From Anaerolineales bacterium (GTDB lineage Bacteria; Chloroflexota; Anaerolineae; 4572-78; NAK82), in contig CP070811.1 in the NCBI GenBank assembly GCA_020343875.1, positions 4,038,949 through 4,071,261 of the forward strand: a DNA stretch of 32,313 nucleotides, in the 5' to 3' direction. This document shows, piece after piece, positions 23,504-31,105 of the stretch (its first letter is position 1; each line of letters begins with the position of its first letter). Made by a program: the position numbers and the translations under genes. The notes under the pieces were generated by a model. It was not told the DNA's origin. It searched no databases and worked only from the letters and a program-made list of their open reading frames with translations.

Positions 23504-24265
23504 ATGAGCGAGCACATCTTTTTCGACAGGCTTCTTATAGGTTGGTTCAGCCTGGCAGGGGTGATTTTCGCTACCCTGATCTTCGTGGCTGCACCGTACG
23601 GGCGCCATATGCGAAAAGGCTGGGGGCCCACCATCGACAACCGGCTTGGATGGGTGATCATGGAAGCTCCGGCTGCGCTGGTATTTGCCGGGCTCTTCGG
23701 GGTAGGCGAGTTTCGGAATACCCCTGCTGGCTGGGTCTTTTTCATTCTATGGGAGGCACATTACATTCACAGAGCGTTTATCTACCCACTTATGATACGC
23801 GGCGCAAACAAGCGAATGCCCATCATCGTGGCTACCATGGCGTTCCTGTTCAACGCGGTGAATGCTTATCTGAACGGCCGGTACCTGTTTACGCTTTCCG
23901 GCGGCTACCTGGCTGAGTGGTTGACAGACCCCCGCTTCATTGCGGGTTTGGCGCTCTTCCTGGCGGGCTATATCATCAACCGCCAGGCGGATCGCTCGCT
24001 GCGCCGCCTCCGGCAACCTGGCAAATGCGGGTATGCGATCCCTGAGGGTGATTTGTATCGCTGGATCTCCTGTCCCAACTATCTGGGCGAGATTATGGAG
24101 TGGTTTGGTTGGGCCATAGCCACCTGGTCGCTGGCTGGCCTGGCATTTGCCGTATGGACGGCGGCTAACCTGGCGCCGCGGGCGCGTGCCCATCACCACT
24201 GGTATCGCCAGCGCTTTGCCGACTACCCGCCAAGGCGCAAGGCATTGCTGCCGGGCCTGTGGTAA
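23504..24265 (+). CDS. 3-oxo-5-alpha-steroid 4-dehydrogenase family membrane reductase (SRD5A-like)
   Basis: 253 aa with about six to seven hydrophobic segments. The C-terminal domain is strikingly like the animal steroid 5-alpha-reductases. Key motifs are YAIPEGDLYRWISCPNYLGEI (NADPH-site region, about 180-200), EWFGWAIATWS, and the closing HHHWYRQRFADYPPRRKALLP pattern, matching the family's H-x-WY-x-x-x-F-x-x-YP-x-x-RK. The front part has PYGRHMRKGWGP and LGWVIMEAPA (about 31-57), also typical (G-R, GP, W-x-IMExPA). The enzyme would reduce a C=C bond conjugated to a ketone using NADPH, inside the membrane. It sits 12 bp after an SDR gene; GAGGGG precedes its ATG. Substrate in this organism unknown. 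Confidence 0.9.
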   Translation: MSEHIFFDRLLIGWFSLAGVIFATLIFVAAPYGRHMRKGWGPTIDNRLGWVIMEAPAALVFAGLFGVGEFRNTPAGWVFFILWEAHYIHRAFIYPLMIRGANKRMPIIVATMAFLFNAVNAYLNGRYLFTLSGGYLAEWLTDPRFIAGLALFLAGYIINRQADRSLRRLRQPGKCGYAIPEGDLYRWISCPNYLGEIMEWFGWAIATWSLAGLAFAVWTAANLAPRARAHHHWYRQRFADYPPRRKALLPGLW

Positions 24266-24359
24266 TTGCCTCAGGCCTGTTGCTGACCGCTGGCATTGCC
24301 TAAGCCACCAGTTGCCGAGGCAAAGATGGGAAGGCTGTGAAAATTGATCGCCCATCTGG

Positions 24360-24388
24360 TTGAACGCGAGGACCAAATGTGATATAGT
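24360..24388 (+). promoter_or_regulatory. Promoter of the Pcm gene
   Basis: -35 TTGAAC (24360-24365), 17-bp spacer, -10 TATAGT (24383-24388) preceded by AAATGTGA. Predicted start about 24395, leader about 100 bases. An inverted pair TTGCCTC (24266-24272) / GAGGCAA (24317-24323) lies upstream. Confidence 0.75.
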
Positions 24389-24497
24389 AAATGTGAAAAT
24401 GTCCATCACAAATGATCGCGGCCCATAGCGTGATGGCTGGCGCGCGCTGGTGACCGGGATCTAAACTCCAACGCGGACAATCGCCAGGCTGGGAAAA

Positions 24498-25190
24498 ATG
24501 CAAGGTTGGATCATTCCCCCGCCCAAGAAACCGACAAAAAACAAACTCGAATTCGAAAGCGAGAGAACAGCAAAAGTCAGATGGCTGGTGCGGTATGGGT
24601 ATCTTAAGTCTGGCCCAATTAAGGAGGCTCTCCTAAAAGTCCCCCGGGAAGATTTTATTCCCGACGACTACCGAGATTATGCCTATCTTGAGGTTCCTCT
24701 TCCTTTGCCTGGTGAGCGAGCAACCATCTCTTGTCCCCATAGCTATCCCTTATTCTATGAACCGCTGGGCTTGGCTCAAGGACATCGCTTTCTGGAAATC
24801 GGCCTGGGCTCTGGCTATGGGACTGCTGTCGCCAGAGAAGTCGTAGGCGCTGAGGGCCTGGTTGTGTCGGTTGAAATCGATCCAATCACCTTCGAGTTCG
24901 CAAGGCAAAACCTTGATGCAGCCGGTTACCGTGATATTGTTCTAGTACAAGGAGATGGGGGCCTTGGCTATCCAGAATTAAGCCCCTACGACAGGATCTC
25001 TGTCACGGCAGCCTGTCGCGCTATCCCTCCGCCACTGACTGAGCAGCTTGCAATCAGGGGCAGGCTGATCGCGCCGGTGTTCAAAGACGCCGGACAGGAT
25101 CTTGTTGTGCTTGAAAGGGGCGCCCAAGGCATACAGAAGCGTAAAGTTAGCGAGGTGCTATACGTTTCCTTAAGAGGCATTTACGGATAG
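24498..25190 (+). CDS. pcm: Protein-L-isoaspartate O-methyltransferase
   Basis: 230 aa, SAM-dependent. It methylates L-isoaspartyl residues in damaged proteins so that they can revert to aspartate. The N-terminal helix region (LVRYGYLKSGPIKEALLKVPREDFIP) is the usual Pcm start. SAM motif I is FLEIGLGSGYGTAV (about 98-111), motif post-I VVSVEID (about 122-128). VQGDGGLGYPELSPYDRISVTAAC (about 150-173) and the following IPPPL are the family's motif II/III. It ends near VSLRGIYG. The substrate-binding loop reads TISCPHSYPLFYEPL where most members have a Q/A-PHM-type sequence, so it may be a divergent subgroup. It has its own promoter; the ribosome site is weak. Confidence 0.92.
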   Translation: MQGWIIPPPKKPTKNKLEFESERTAKVRWLVRYGYLKSGPIKEALLKVPREDFIPDDYRDYAYLEVPLPLPGERATISCPHSYPLFYEPLGLAQGHRFLEIGLGSGYGTAVAREVVGAEGLVVSVEIDPITFEFARQNLDAAGYRDIVLVQGDGGLGYPELSPYDRISVTAACRAIPPPLTEQLAIRGRLIAPVFKDAGQDLVVLERGAQGIQKRKVSEVLYVSLRGIYG

Positions 25191-25353
25191 TATCCCCGCC
25201 GTACGATGCCAGCACGTTGGGCAGCTAATCGGGTGTGTGCATACTATAGCCTCCCCCCTCCCCGAGGCCGCAAATCCTTGGCTATGGCCCCATCCATCTA
25301 TTTCCCCCGCGAGACATTTGGTCACCAATTGTGAGAAATTGCGCAAATCGCAG

Positions 25354-25382
25354 TTGAAAGTAAGGGTCATTTGTGATATAAT
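25354..25382 (+). promoter_or_regulatory. Promoter of the 71-aa membrane protein gene
   Basis: -35 TTGAAA (25354-25359), 17-bp spacer, consensus -10 TATAAT (25377-25382) preceded by TTTGTGA. The expected start (about 25389) is immediately followed by a hairpin GGGGAG/CTCCCC (25390-25420), which would cap the 5' end of the transcript. The gap 25191-25353 has no other recognisable feature. Confidence 0.75.
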
Positions 25383-25510
25383 GAACAAAGGGGAGCTAGC
25401 TGCAGCTGAGCGCTCTCCCCGCCAGGCAGCACCACGCCTTCTTGCGACAAACAGAGTATGCTGCGAGCAGAAACCAAACGCACACTAGCAGCAAAGGTCA
25501 GAGGCTATCA

Positions 25511-25726
25511 ATGGGCAACACACAGGCAGTGAGATTAGAGGCCACTGTATTTCTGGGAGGGCTTGTGCTCTTCTTTGTGCTCTGCCTGTCTACATTGTCG
25601 GCATTTTCAAAGATGCCAGCGCCGAGTCCATCCATCATGGAGTCGCGCGAATTGTGGGAGACAGGCTGTTTAATCACGATGGCCTTTCTATTGATATTGG
25701 CTCTTTTGCTCTGGCGTTGGTCCTGA
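25511..25726 (+). CDS. Small two-helix membrane protein
   Basis: 71 aa. Two hydrophobic segments (about 12-32, VFLGGLVLFFVLCLSTLS, and 52-70, LITMAFLLILALLLW) are joined by a polar loop with Met/Pro/Ser/Glu (MPAPSPSIMESRELWE). AGAGG lies six bases before the ATG. The frame extends upstream to a TTG at 25442, but the ribosome site selects 25511. A strong promoter 130 bases upstream, with a 5' hairpin, supports that it is a real, single-gene unit. No homology is recognised; function unknown. Confidence 0.6.
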   Translation: MGNTQAVRLEATVFLGGLVLFFVLCLSTLSAFSKMPAPSPSIMESRELWETGCLITMAFLLILALLLWRWS

Positions 25727-25969
25727 AGCGGCTCTGGCACAGAAAACGATCACACCCTAGCTGGAAGTAGCAGAGAAGCCCGTTTCAGAGACGATACGGA
25801 GCCAAAGGGGTACATTGAACCGGATATCAGGCAGGCACAAAGTCGCTCCCGGTCTGACGGAGGATCGCGAGTGATGGCCCAGCCAGCTCCAGGACCTGGG
25901 ATCCGGCTGTGTGCGGTTTCCTACATCACATATCCCCACAAATTAGTAGGATGAATTGGGAACCATGTG

Positions 25970-26000
25970 GCGCCCAGGCCTGTGTAGGCCCGGGCGCTTT
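25970..26000 (+). terminator. Strong hairpin terminator 245 bp after the small membrane protein
   Basis: GCGCCC (25970-25975) and GGCCT (25977-25981) pair with AGGCC (25986-25990) and GGGCGC (25992-25997) around GTGT, with one A-C mismatch; TTT follows. The 240 bp between the membrane protein stop and this hairpin contains no supported ORF and may be 3' untranslated RNA. Confidence 0.7.
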
Positions 26001-26026
26001 AGCTTCCGAGCATACACGGCAAAACT

Positions 26027-26054
26027 TTGAACAGTCAGGCGTTCATGGTAAACT
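26027..26054 (+). promoter_or_regulatory. Promoter of the PPOX-family gene
   Basis: -35 TTGAAC (26027-26032), 16-bp spacer, -10 TAAACT (26049-26054) preceded by ATGG. Predicted start about 26061, which would place the ATG at 26058 outside the transcript and supports the GTG start at 26124. Confidence 0.55.
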
Positions 26055-26123
26055 GGAATGAGGGATATAGAAAGGCTGGGGAAAGGAAGAACCCAAGCCC
26101 AGGCGTTTGGAGGGGAGGCCACC

Positions 26124-26612
26124 GTGAACGCAGAATTTTGGCTCGAGATTGCCAGAGGCATCATAGCTGCAGCAGAGTACTGTTTTCTGATCACCGTAGG
26201 TGACTCAGAGAGAGCCCATGCCAGGCTAATGCAACCCTTTGAGCCGAAAGAAGATTTGACTATCTGGTTTGGTGCCAATCCAAGATCTCGCAAAGTGCGC
26301 GAAATCGGGCATAACAGTCAGGTTGCAGTGAGCTATCAGAATCCCGAGGAGCATGCCTACGTTACCCTGTTGGGCCACGCCCAGATGGAGAGCGATATCA
26401 AGACGAGACGGAAGTACTGGCGCAAGGAATGGGCCCGCTTCTGGCCAGGGGGGCCCGAAAGCAATGACTATGTACTCATCAAGTTCGTGCCTGCTCGGAT
26501 TGAGCTCATGAACATTAGTCGCAACGTTGCGCCAGATGCTCGTACGCAACCTGCCGTATTGGTTCGCCAAGGAAAGTCCTGGGTGGCCTCAAATGCCGAG
26601 CCACCGTCATAA
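26124..26612 (+). CDS. Pyridoxamine 5'-phosphate oxidase family protein
   Basis: 162 aa, flavin-binding split-barrel fold, general-stress-protein-26-like. Members bind FMN or F420 and act as small reductases or stress proteins. Visible pattern: an N-terminal helix (NAEFWLEIARGIIAAAEYCFLITV), the strand series LTIWFGANPRSRKVREIGHNSQVAVSYQNPEEHAYVTLLGHAQME (FMN-phosphate contacts around R-S-RKV and the N-QVAV strand), then WRKEWARFWPGG and a YVLIKFVPARIELMNIS ending. The length matches the stress-protein subfamily. An in-frame ATG at 26058 lies upstream of the predicted transcript start; the GTG at 26124 has GGAGGGGAGG five bases before it and is preferred. Confidence 0.85.
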   Translation: MNAEFWLEIARGIIAAAEYCFLITVGDSERAHARLMQPFEPKEDLTIWFGANPRSRKVREIGHNSQVAVSYQNPEEHAYVTLLGHAQMESDIKTRRKYWRKEWARFWPGGPESNDYVLIKFVPARIELMNISRNVAPDARTQPAVLVRQGKSWVASNAEPPS

Positions 26613-26751
26613 TCAAGGTCAGGCGCCTTTCCGGGCTAACTGCAAGACATCCCTCAACCAAGCCCAACGGATGGGTTGCGTTCTCCCGCCCCTGGCCCAA
26701 CTCCAGGCCACTCGCTATGCATTGCAAGGGTAAAACTCGGCGTCGGAACCG

Positions 26752-26780
26752 TTGAAGCCAGCCGGCAAATGTGGTATACT
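26752..26780 (+). promoter_or_regulatory. Promoter of the structured RNA upstream of the desaturase
   Basis: -35 TTGAAG (26752-26757), 17-bp spacer, -10 TATACT (26775-26780) preceded by AAATGTGG. Predicted start about 26787. It is a close match to the window's promoter family and drives the RNA at 26787-26912 and, if read through, the desaturase. Confidence 0.75.
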
Positions 26781-26786
26781 GGATTC

Positions 26787-26912
26787 CAGAAATCTCGTTT
26801 TGACGCAGGGGTTACCTCAAGCAGATAGTCGTTCGCCGGCAACTACGCTGGCGATCCCATTTGGGCGTCTCGCCCCAGCCACGCCGCCTGGGCAAGCGAG
26901 CGGCGTTTTTAT
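26787..26912 (+). ncRNA. Candidate structured leader RNA or small RNA
   Basis: About 125 bases between a strong promoter and an intrinsic terminator, with no ATG or GTG. Hairpin 1 is TCGCCGGC (26833-26840) with GCTGGCGA (26847-26854), 8 bp with one wobble and a 6-base loop. Hairpin 2 is GGGCG-TCT-CGCCC (26863-26875). Hairpin 3 is the terminator. Just after it, ACGCC(T)GC (26924-26931) could pair with the 3' arm of the terminator, and CACGCC/GGCGTG (26923-26948) forms a further stem. A stop-or-go switch for the desaturase 125 bases downstream, or a free small RNA, are both possible. No known riboswitch class was recognised. Confidence 0.55.
26881..26910 (+). terminator. Intrinsic terminator inside the desaturase leader
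   Basis: ACGCCGC (26881-26887) pairs perfectly with GCGGCGT (26900-26906) around a 12-base loop; the T tract runs 26906-26910 and continues as ATTTG. It lies 125 bases before the desaturase start, in the same direction. Confidence 0.85.
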
Positions 26913-27036
26913 TTGAACTAAGCACGCCTGCGGGCGAGAGACGGCGTGAAATCTCAATGTGTAGTTTTTAACATATTGATGATCTTGCCAGGCTTATCGA
27001 TGCCACGCAGCATCTATCATGATTTGGAGCATCACG

Positions 27037-28062
27037 ATGAATGCAATCTCACCAACAGACAAGACCCTAGAGAATACGCTGTCCTGGCAGAAGGTGGTAG
27101 CCAAGTACCAGAATCCAGACTGGCGGACCAGTGTGTGGCAGGTGGTAAACACGATGGTCCCCTACTTCATTCTGTGGTATTTGATGTATCGCAGTATGGA
27201 GTTGTCTTATTGGCTCACGCTGGCATTATCGATTCCGGCGGCTGGCCTTTTGATGCGTATCTTCATTATCTTTCACGACTGCTGCCATGGCTCCTTTTTC
27301 AAATCGCGCAAGGGCAATGATATCATGGGAATCGTTTCCGGCATCTTGACGTTTACGCCGTATTACCACTGGCGCCATGACCATGCGGTGCATCACGCCA
27401 CGGCCGGCGACCTGGACAGACGCGGGGTGGGGGACGTATGGACACTGACTGTTCAGGAGTACCTGGCACTGTCCGCCTGGCAGCGGCTCGGGTATCGGCT
27501 ATTCCGTAGCCCGCTGGTGATGTTCACCGTCGGCCCCTTTTTCGTTTTCGTAATAGGCCAGCGTCTCTGGCGGAGCACAGCAGGCAAACGAGAGCGTTAC
27601 AGCGTGTATTGGACCAATTTGGCGCTTGTAGGGATTGTAATCCTTATGAGCCTCATCGTTGGTCTCAAGGCTTACGTACTAATTCAGTTGCCGATCATTA
27701 TCGTGGGGACTGCAGGCGGCGTGTGGTTGTTTTACGTGCAGCATCAATTTGAAGGGGTCTACTGGGAACGCCACACCGGTTGGGATTATGCGACAGCAGC
27801 CCTGCAAGGCAGCTCATTCTACAAGCTACCCAGGGTTTTGCAGTGGTTCTCGGGCAACATTGGATTTCATCACATCCATCACCTGAGTCCCCGCATCCCC
27901 AACTATTATCTGGAAAGATGCCACCGCGAGAATCCCATGTTCCAGGCAGTCAAGCCCATTACGTTGCTGTCGAGCTTGAAATCGCTCACCCTTCGCCTGT
28001 GGGATGAAGAGCAGCACAAGTTGGTTGGGTTCGGCCACCTCAAAACCCTGATCGCTAGATGA
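27037..28062 (+). CDS. Fatty acid desaturase (DesA/DesK-like membrane diiron enzyme)
   Basis: 341 aa with four or more membrane helices. It introduces a double bond into an acyl chain using O2 and reduced electron carrier, changing membrane fluidity. The three histidine boxes are present: HDCCHGS (about 89-95), HDHAVHH (about 121-127) and GFHHIHHLSPRIPNYYLERCH (about 277-297), which ends in the typical NY.L..CH. The order and spacing match the DesK/desaturase family. An ATG 18 bases upstream is in frame, but the one at 27037 has GGAG seven bases before it and is chosen. A structured RNA with its own terminator precedes it, so expression is likely conditional, as often for desaturases (cold response). 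Convergent with aroF. Confidence 0.92.
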   Translation: MNAISPTDKTLENTLSWQKVVAKYQNPDWRTSVWQVVNTMVPYFILWYLMYRSMELSYWLTLALSIPAAGLLMRIFIIFHDCCHGSFFKSRKGNDIMGIVSGILTFTPYYHWRHDHAVHHATAGDLDRRGVGDVWTLTVQEYLALSAWQRLGYRLFRSPLVMFTVGPFFVFVIGQRLWRSTAGKRERYSVYWTNLALVGIVILMSLIVGLKAYVLIQLPIIIVGTAGGVWLFYVQHQFEGVYWERHTGWDYATAALQGSSFYKLPRVLQWFSGNIGFHHIHHLSPRIPNYYLERCHRENPMFQAVKPITLLSSLKSLTLRLWDEEQHKLVGFGHLKTLIAR

Positions 28063-28153
28063 ACATAGATAGCCCGAGCGGCACGGCCGCGGCAAGCGTG
28101 TCTGGTCCGTGAGGGCTACCGCTCCGGCGCATCAGGCCACGCCTGAGCCCTGC

Positions 28154-29167
<1,014 letters not shown>

Positions 29168-29183
29168 CTGATTACCTCCAGGC

Positions 29184-30041
29184 CTAAGCGGCAAGGGTCT
29201 CGCCGGTTTGGGTATCCGGAACAGGTGTGGTGGCGGCTGGATAGGAGCCCAGCAGCTTGACAAATAAGGAACGCCGCAAGAGGCCCATGATGGCTGCCTC
29301 GCACTCGGGGTCCTGGCAGTGTCCCTCAAAGTCCAGGTAGAAAATGTACTGCCAGGGCCGGTTGAGGCGGGGGCGTGACTCGATCTTGGCCAGATTGATG
29401 CGCCGTTTGGCGAATTCTCCCAGACAGTCATACAGCACCCCGGGTTGGTGTGGGGTGGTAAAGAGGAGAGATGTCTTGTTGCGTTGAGCGCGAGGAGGCG
29501 CCTCACGCGCAAGGACAAAGAAGCGGGTGTAGTTGAAGCTAAAATCCTGGATGTCCCGGTCGATGATCTGCAAGCCGTACAGCTCGGCCGCCAACTCACT
29601 GGCGATGGCAGCCACGCCAACTTCCGGGCTAGCTGCCAGATCGCGAGCGCTGCCGGCCGTATCGAAGGTTGGCTCCCCTTTTAAACCATGGCGGTTCAGA
29701 TAGCGCTGGCACTGGGCCAGAGCTTGGGGGTGCGACCGGACTCGTTCCAGGTCACCTAGTTGGGTGCCAGGAAGGGCAAGCAGCATGTGCCGCACGCGCA
29801 GGATCGTTTCGGCATAAACACGCAAGTCGTGCTCCATCAACAGTTCATAAGAGCGGGTCACAGAACCAGCAACAGCATTCTCGACCGGTAGCATGCCATA
29901 GTCGACGTCACCGCTGTCCACAGCCGGAAACAGGTCATCCAACGCCCCATAAGGAACACTGTCCACCTCGGGGCCGAAATACTGGCGAATGGCCTGTTCC
30001 GAATATGCCCCAGCAATGCCTTGAAACGCTACCTTGGTCAT
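29184..30041 (-). CDS. pheA: Prephenate dehydratase
   Basis: 285 aa, stand-alone enzyme without chorismate mutase. It converts prephenate to phenylpyruvate, the committed step to phenylalanine. The PDT domain (about 1-180) begins [15 protein letters not shown] and has the [28 protein letters not shown] and [10 protein letters not shown] (TRF motif) signatures. The ACT domain (about 195-270) has [25 protein letters not shown]; the ESRP motif binds phenylalanine for feedback inhibition. The frame is open upstream, but AAGGAG lies eight bases before the ATG at 30041, which is the typical start. First gene of the pheA-aroF operon. Upstream are a Phe-rich leader peptide and a transcription attenuator, so it is regulated both allosterically and by attenuation. 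Confidence 0.96.
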   Translation of the reverse strand: MTKVAFQGIAGAYSEQAIRQYFGPEVDSVPYGALDDLFPAVDSGDVDYGMLPVENAVAGSVTRSYELLMEHDLRVYAETILRVRHMLLALPGTQLGDLERVRSHPQALAQCQRYLNRHGLKGEPTFDTAGSARDLAASPEVGVAAIASELAAELYGLQIIDRDIQDFSFNYTRFFVLAREAPPRAQRNKTSLLFTTPHQPGVLYDCLGEFAKRRINLAKIESRPRLNRPWQYIFYLDFEGHCQDPECEAAIMGLLRRSLFVKLLGSYPAATTPVPDTQTGETLAA

Positions 30042-30111
30042 CTTGGCTACTCCTTCAGTTGATCGGGCCGCGCGATACACCAGCCCCTTGGCTCCAACAA
30101 GCATACAAAAC

Positions 30112-30138
30112 AAAAAAACGCGGAGCGGTTGCTCCACG
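30112..30138 (-). terminator. Attenuator terminator of the pheA operon
   Basis: On the minus strand an 8-bp stem (30138-30131 with 30126-30119) closes a 4-base loop and is followed directly by seven T (30118-30112). The stem is GC-rich (core GGAGC/GCTCC, with one wobble). It lies about 70 bases before the pheA start and 27 bases after the leader peptide stop, so transcription must pass it to reach pheA. Confidence 0.9.
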
Positions 30139-30203
30139 TTCTTGGGCAGTCCTTGGGTTTTCGCCTATCCAGCAACGACCTCCCCCCCGCCGCGAAGCAA
30201 CCG
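30126..30203 (-). promoter_or_regulatory. Antiterminator pairing of the pheA attenuator
   Basis: Segment 2 of the leader RNA (30203-30194, CGGTTGCTTC) can form ten base pairs with segment 3 (30135-30126, GGAGCAACCG), one of them a wobble. Segment 3 is also the left half and loop of the terminator hairpin, so the two structures exclude each other. Segment 2 begins 15 bases after the last Phe codon of the leader peptide, so a ribosome stalled on the Phe codons would leave it free. A ribosome reaching the stop at 30167-30165 would cover it or pass it. A stem around it (30217-30212 with 30190-30185) may act as the protective 1:2-type structure. Confidence 0.85.
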
Positions 30204-30269
30204 TCTGAGGTGCGGGGTAAAAAAGCGGCTAAAAAAGGCGAACTCAATTCGGGACTTCTGATCGGTCAT
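30165..30269 (-). CDS. pheL: Phe-rich leader peptide of the pheA operon
   Basis: 34 aa, too short for ordinary gene calling. It starts with ATG at 30269 (MTDQKSRIE), has a weak ribosome site GGAAG seven bases before it, and ends in TAG at 30167-30165. Residues 10-17 read FAFFSRFF: five phenylalanine codons in eight (TTC, TTT, TTT, TTT, TTT). The rest is RRLL-type basic residues and a GGG run. This is the expected layout of a Phe-sensing leader peptide, like PheL of enteric bacteria but unrelated in sequence. It lies about 30 bases after the predicted transcription start and just before the antiterminator segment. Its translation is what would report charged tRNA-Phe levels. Confidence 0.85.
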   Translation of the reverse strand: MTDQKSRIEFAFFSRFFTPHLRRLLRGGGEVVAG

Positions 30270-30305
30270 TCAGAATCTTCCATTGGGGTGCTCAGACTGG
30301 GCACC

Positions 30306-30334
30306 ATGATACGCGCATTGGCCTGATTTGTCAA
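30306..30334 (-). promoter_or_regulatory. Promoter of the pheA-aroF operon
   Basis: Minus strand: consensus -35 TTGACA (30334-30329), 17-bp spacer, -10 TATCAT (30311-30306). The start is expected near 30299, about 258 bases before pheA. It lies just after the livF stop, so the operon is independent of the transporter genes. Confidence 0.85.
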
Positions 30335-30355
30335 GTTGACTCCATGTGGGGCCAT

Positions 30356-31105
30356 CTAAGCTGCACCCTCCACCTTAGCCATACCACCCAGGAACAAGTG
30401 GGCAATCTCTGGATGATGCAGTACATCCGAGGCGGTTCCGTCCAGCGCCCGCCGCCCTTGCTGGAGCACAATACCGTAATCAGAGATGCTCAGGGCCTTT
30501 TTCGCATTTTGCTCGATCATCAGAATGGTGACGCCACTATCTCTCAAGGACAGCAAAAGATTGAATACCTCTGCCATCAGGATTGGGGAAAGCCCAATTG
30601 ATGGCTCATCAATGAGCAACAGCTTGGGGTCAAGGAGCAAGGCCCGCCCAATCTCAAGCATCTTCTGCTCCCCTCCGCTCAGGGTGCTGGCCTGGGCTTT
30701 AGCCCGTTTCCGTAGAATTGGAAATTGATCCATTACCTTTTCCATCCGCCGTCGGGTTTCCTTCAAGTCACGCAGGCTAACACCCCCAAATTCAAGGTTA
30801 TGTTCAACAGTCAACTCCGGAAATATGTTGCGACCCTGCGGCACGTAAGCGATGCCGTGTTGCAACTTCTGCATCGGCGATAGATAGGTTATGTCCTCAT
30901 CGTACAGGGTTACCGAACCTGCATGGATATTCAGCATGCCGAACAGAGCCTTAAAAAGGGTCGATTTTCCCGCACCATTGGGGCCGATGACCGTGGTCAA
31001 TGCTGCTTGCGGCACCCCAATGTCAATCCCGTGCAGGATTGTGGTATGCCCGTAGCCGCTCACCAGGCCTTTTGTTTTCAGAATGATATCAATCCTGTTG
31101 TCCAA
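30356..31105 (-). CDS. livF: Branched-chain amino acid ABC transporter ATP-binding protein LivF
   Basis: 249 aa, cytoplasmic ATPase of a Liv-type importer. Walker A is IGPNGAGKST (about 40-49), the Q-loop VPQGRNIFPELTVEHNLEFG is the LivF pattern, the signature is LSGGEQKMLEIGRAL, Walker B is LLLIDEPSIGLSP, and the switch region is ILMIEQNAKKAL with the EQN that replaces the usual EH(D). The start codon is TTG at 31105 with GAGG six bases before it; it overlaps the end of livG by 17 bases, indicating coupled translation. No ATG exists near the N-terminus. Third in the order livM-livG-livF. Confidence 0.95.
   Translation of the reverse strand: MDNRIDIILKTKGLVSGYGHTTILHGIDIGVPQAALTTVIGPNGAGKSTLFKALFGMLNIHAGSVTLYDEDITYLSPMQKLQHGIAYVPQGRNIFPELTVEHNLEFGGVSLRDLKETRRRMEKVMDQFPILRKRAKAQASTLSGGEQKMLEIGRALLLDPKLLLIDEPSIGLSPILMAEVFNLLLSLRDSGVTILMIEQNAKKALSISDYGIVLQQGRRALDGTASDVLHHPEIAHLFLGGMAKVEGAA

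Noticed and set aside
26833..26900. ZTP (pfl) riboswitch
   Set aside because: CTGGCGA and CCGCCTGGGC match pieces of the consensus, but the GGGGAGCG core is absent and the downstream gene is a desaturase, not a folate or purine gene.
30112..30250. T-box riboswitch in front of pheA
   Set aside because: A stretch near the terminator (AACGTGGAGC, then ACCGC) faintly recalls the T-box sequence, but no stem I or specifier architecture was seen, and the Phe-codon leader ORF with alternative hairpins explains the region fully.
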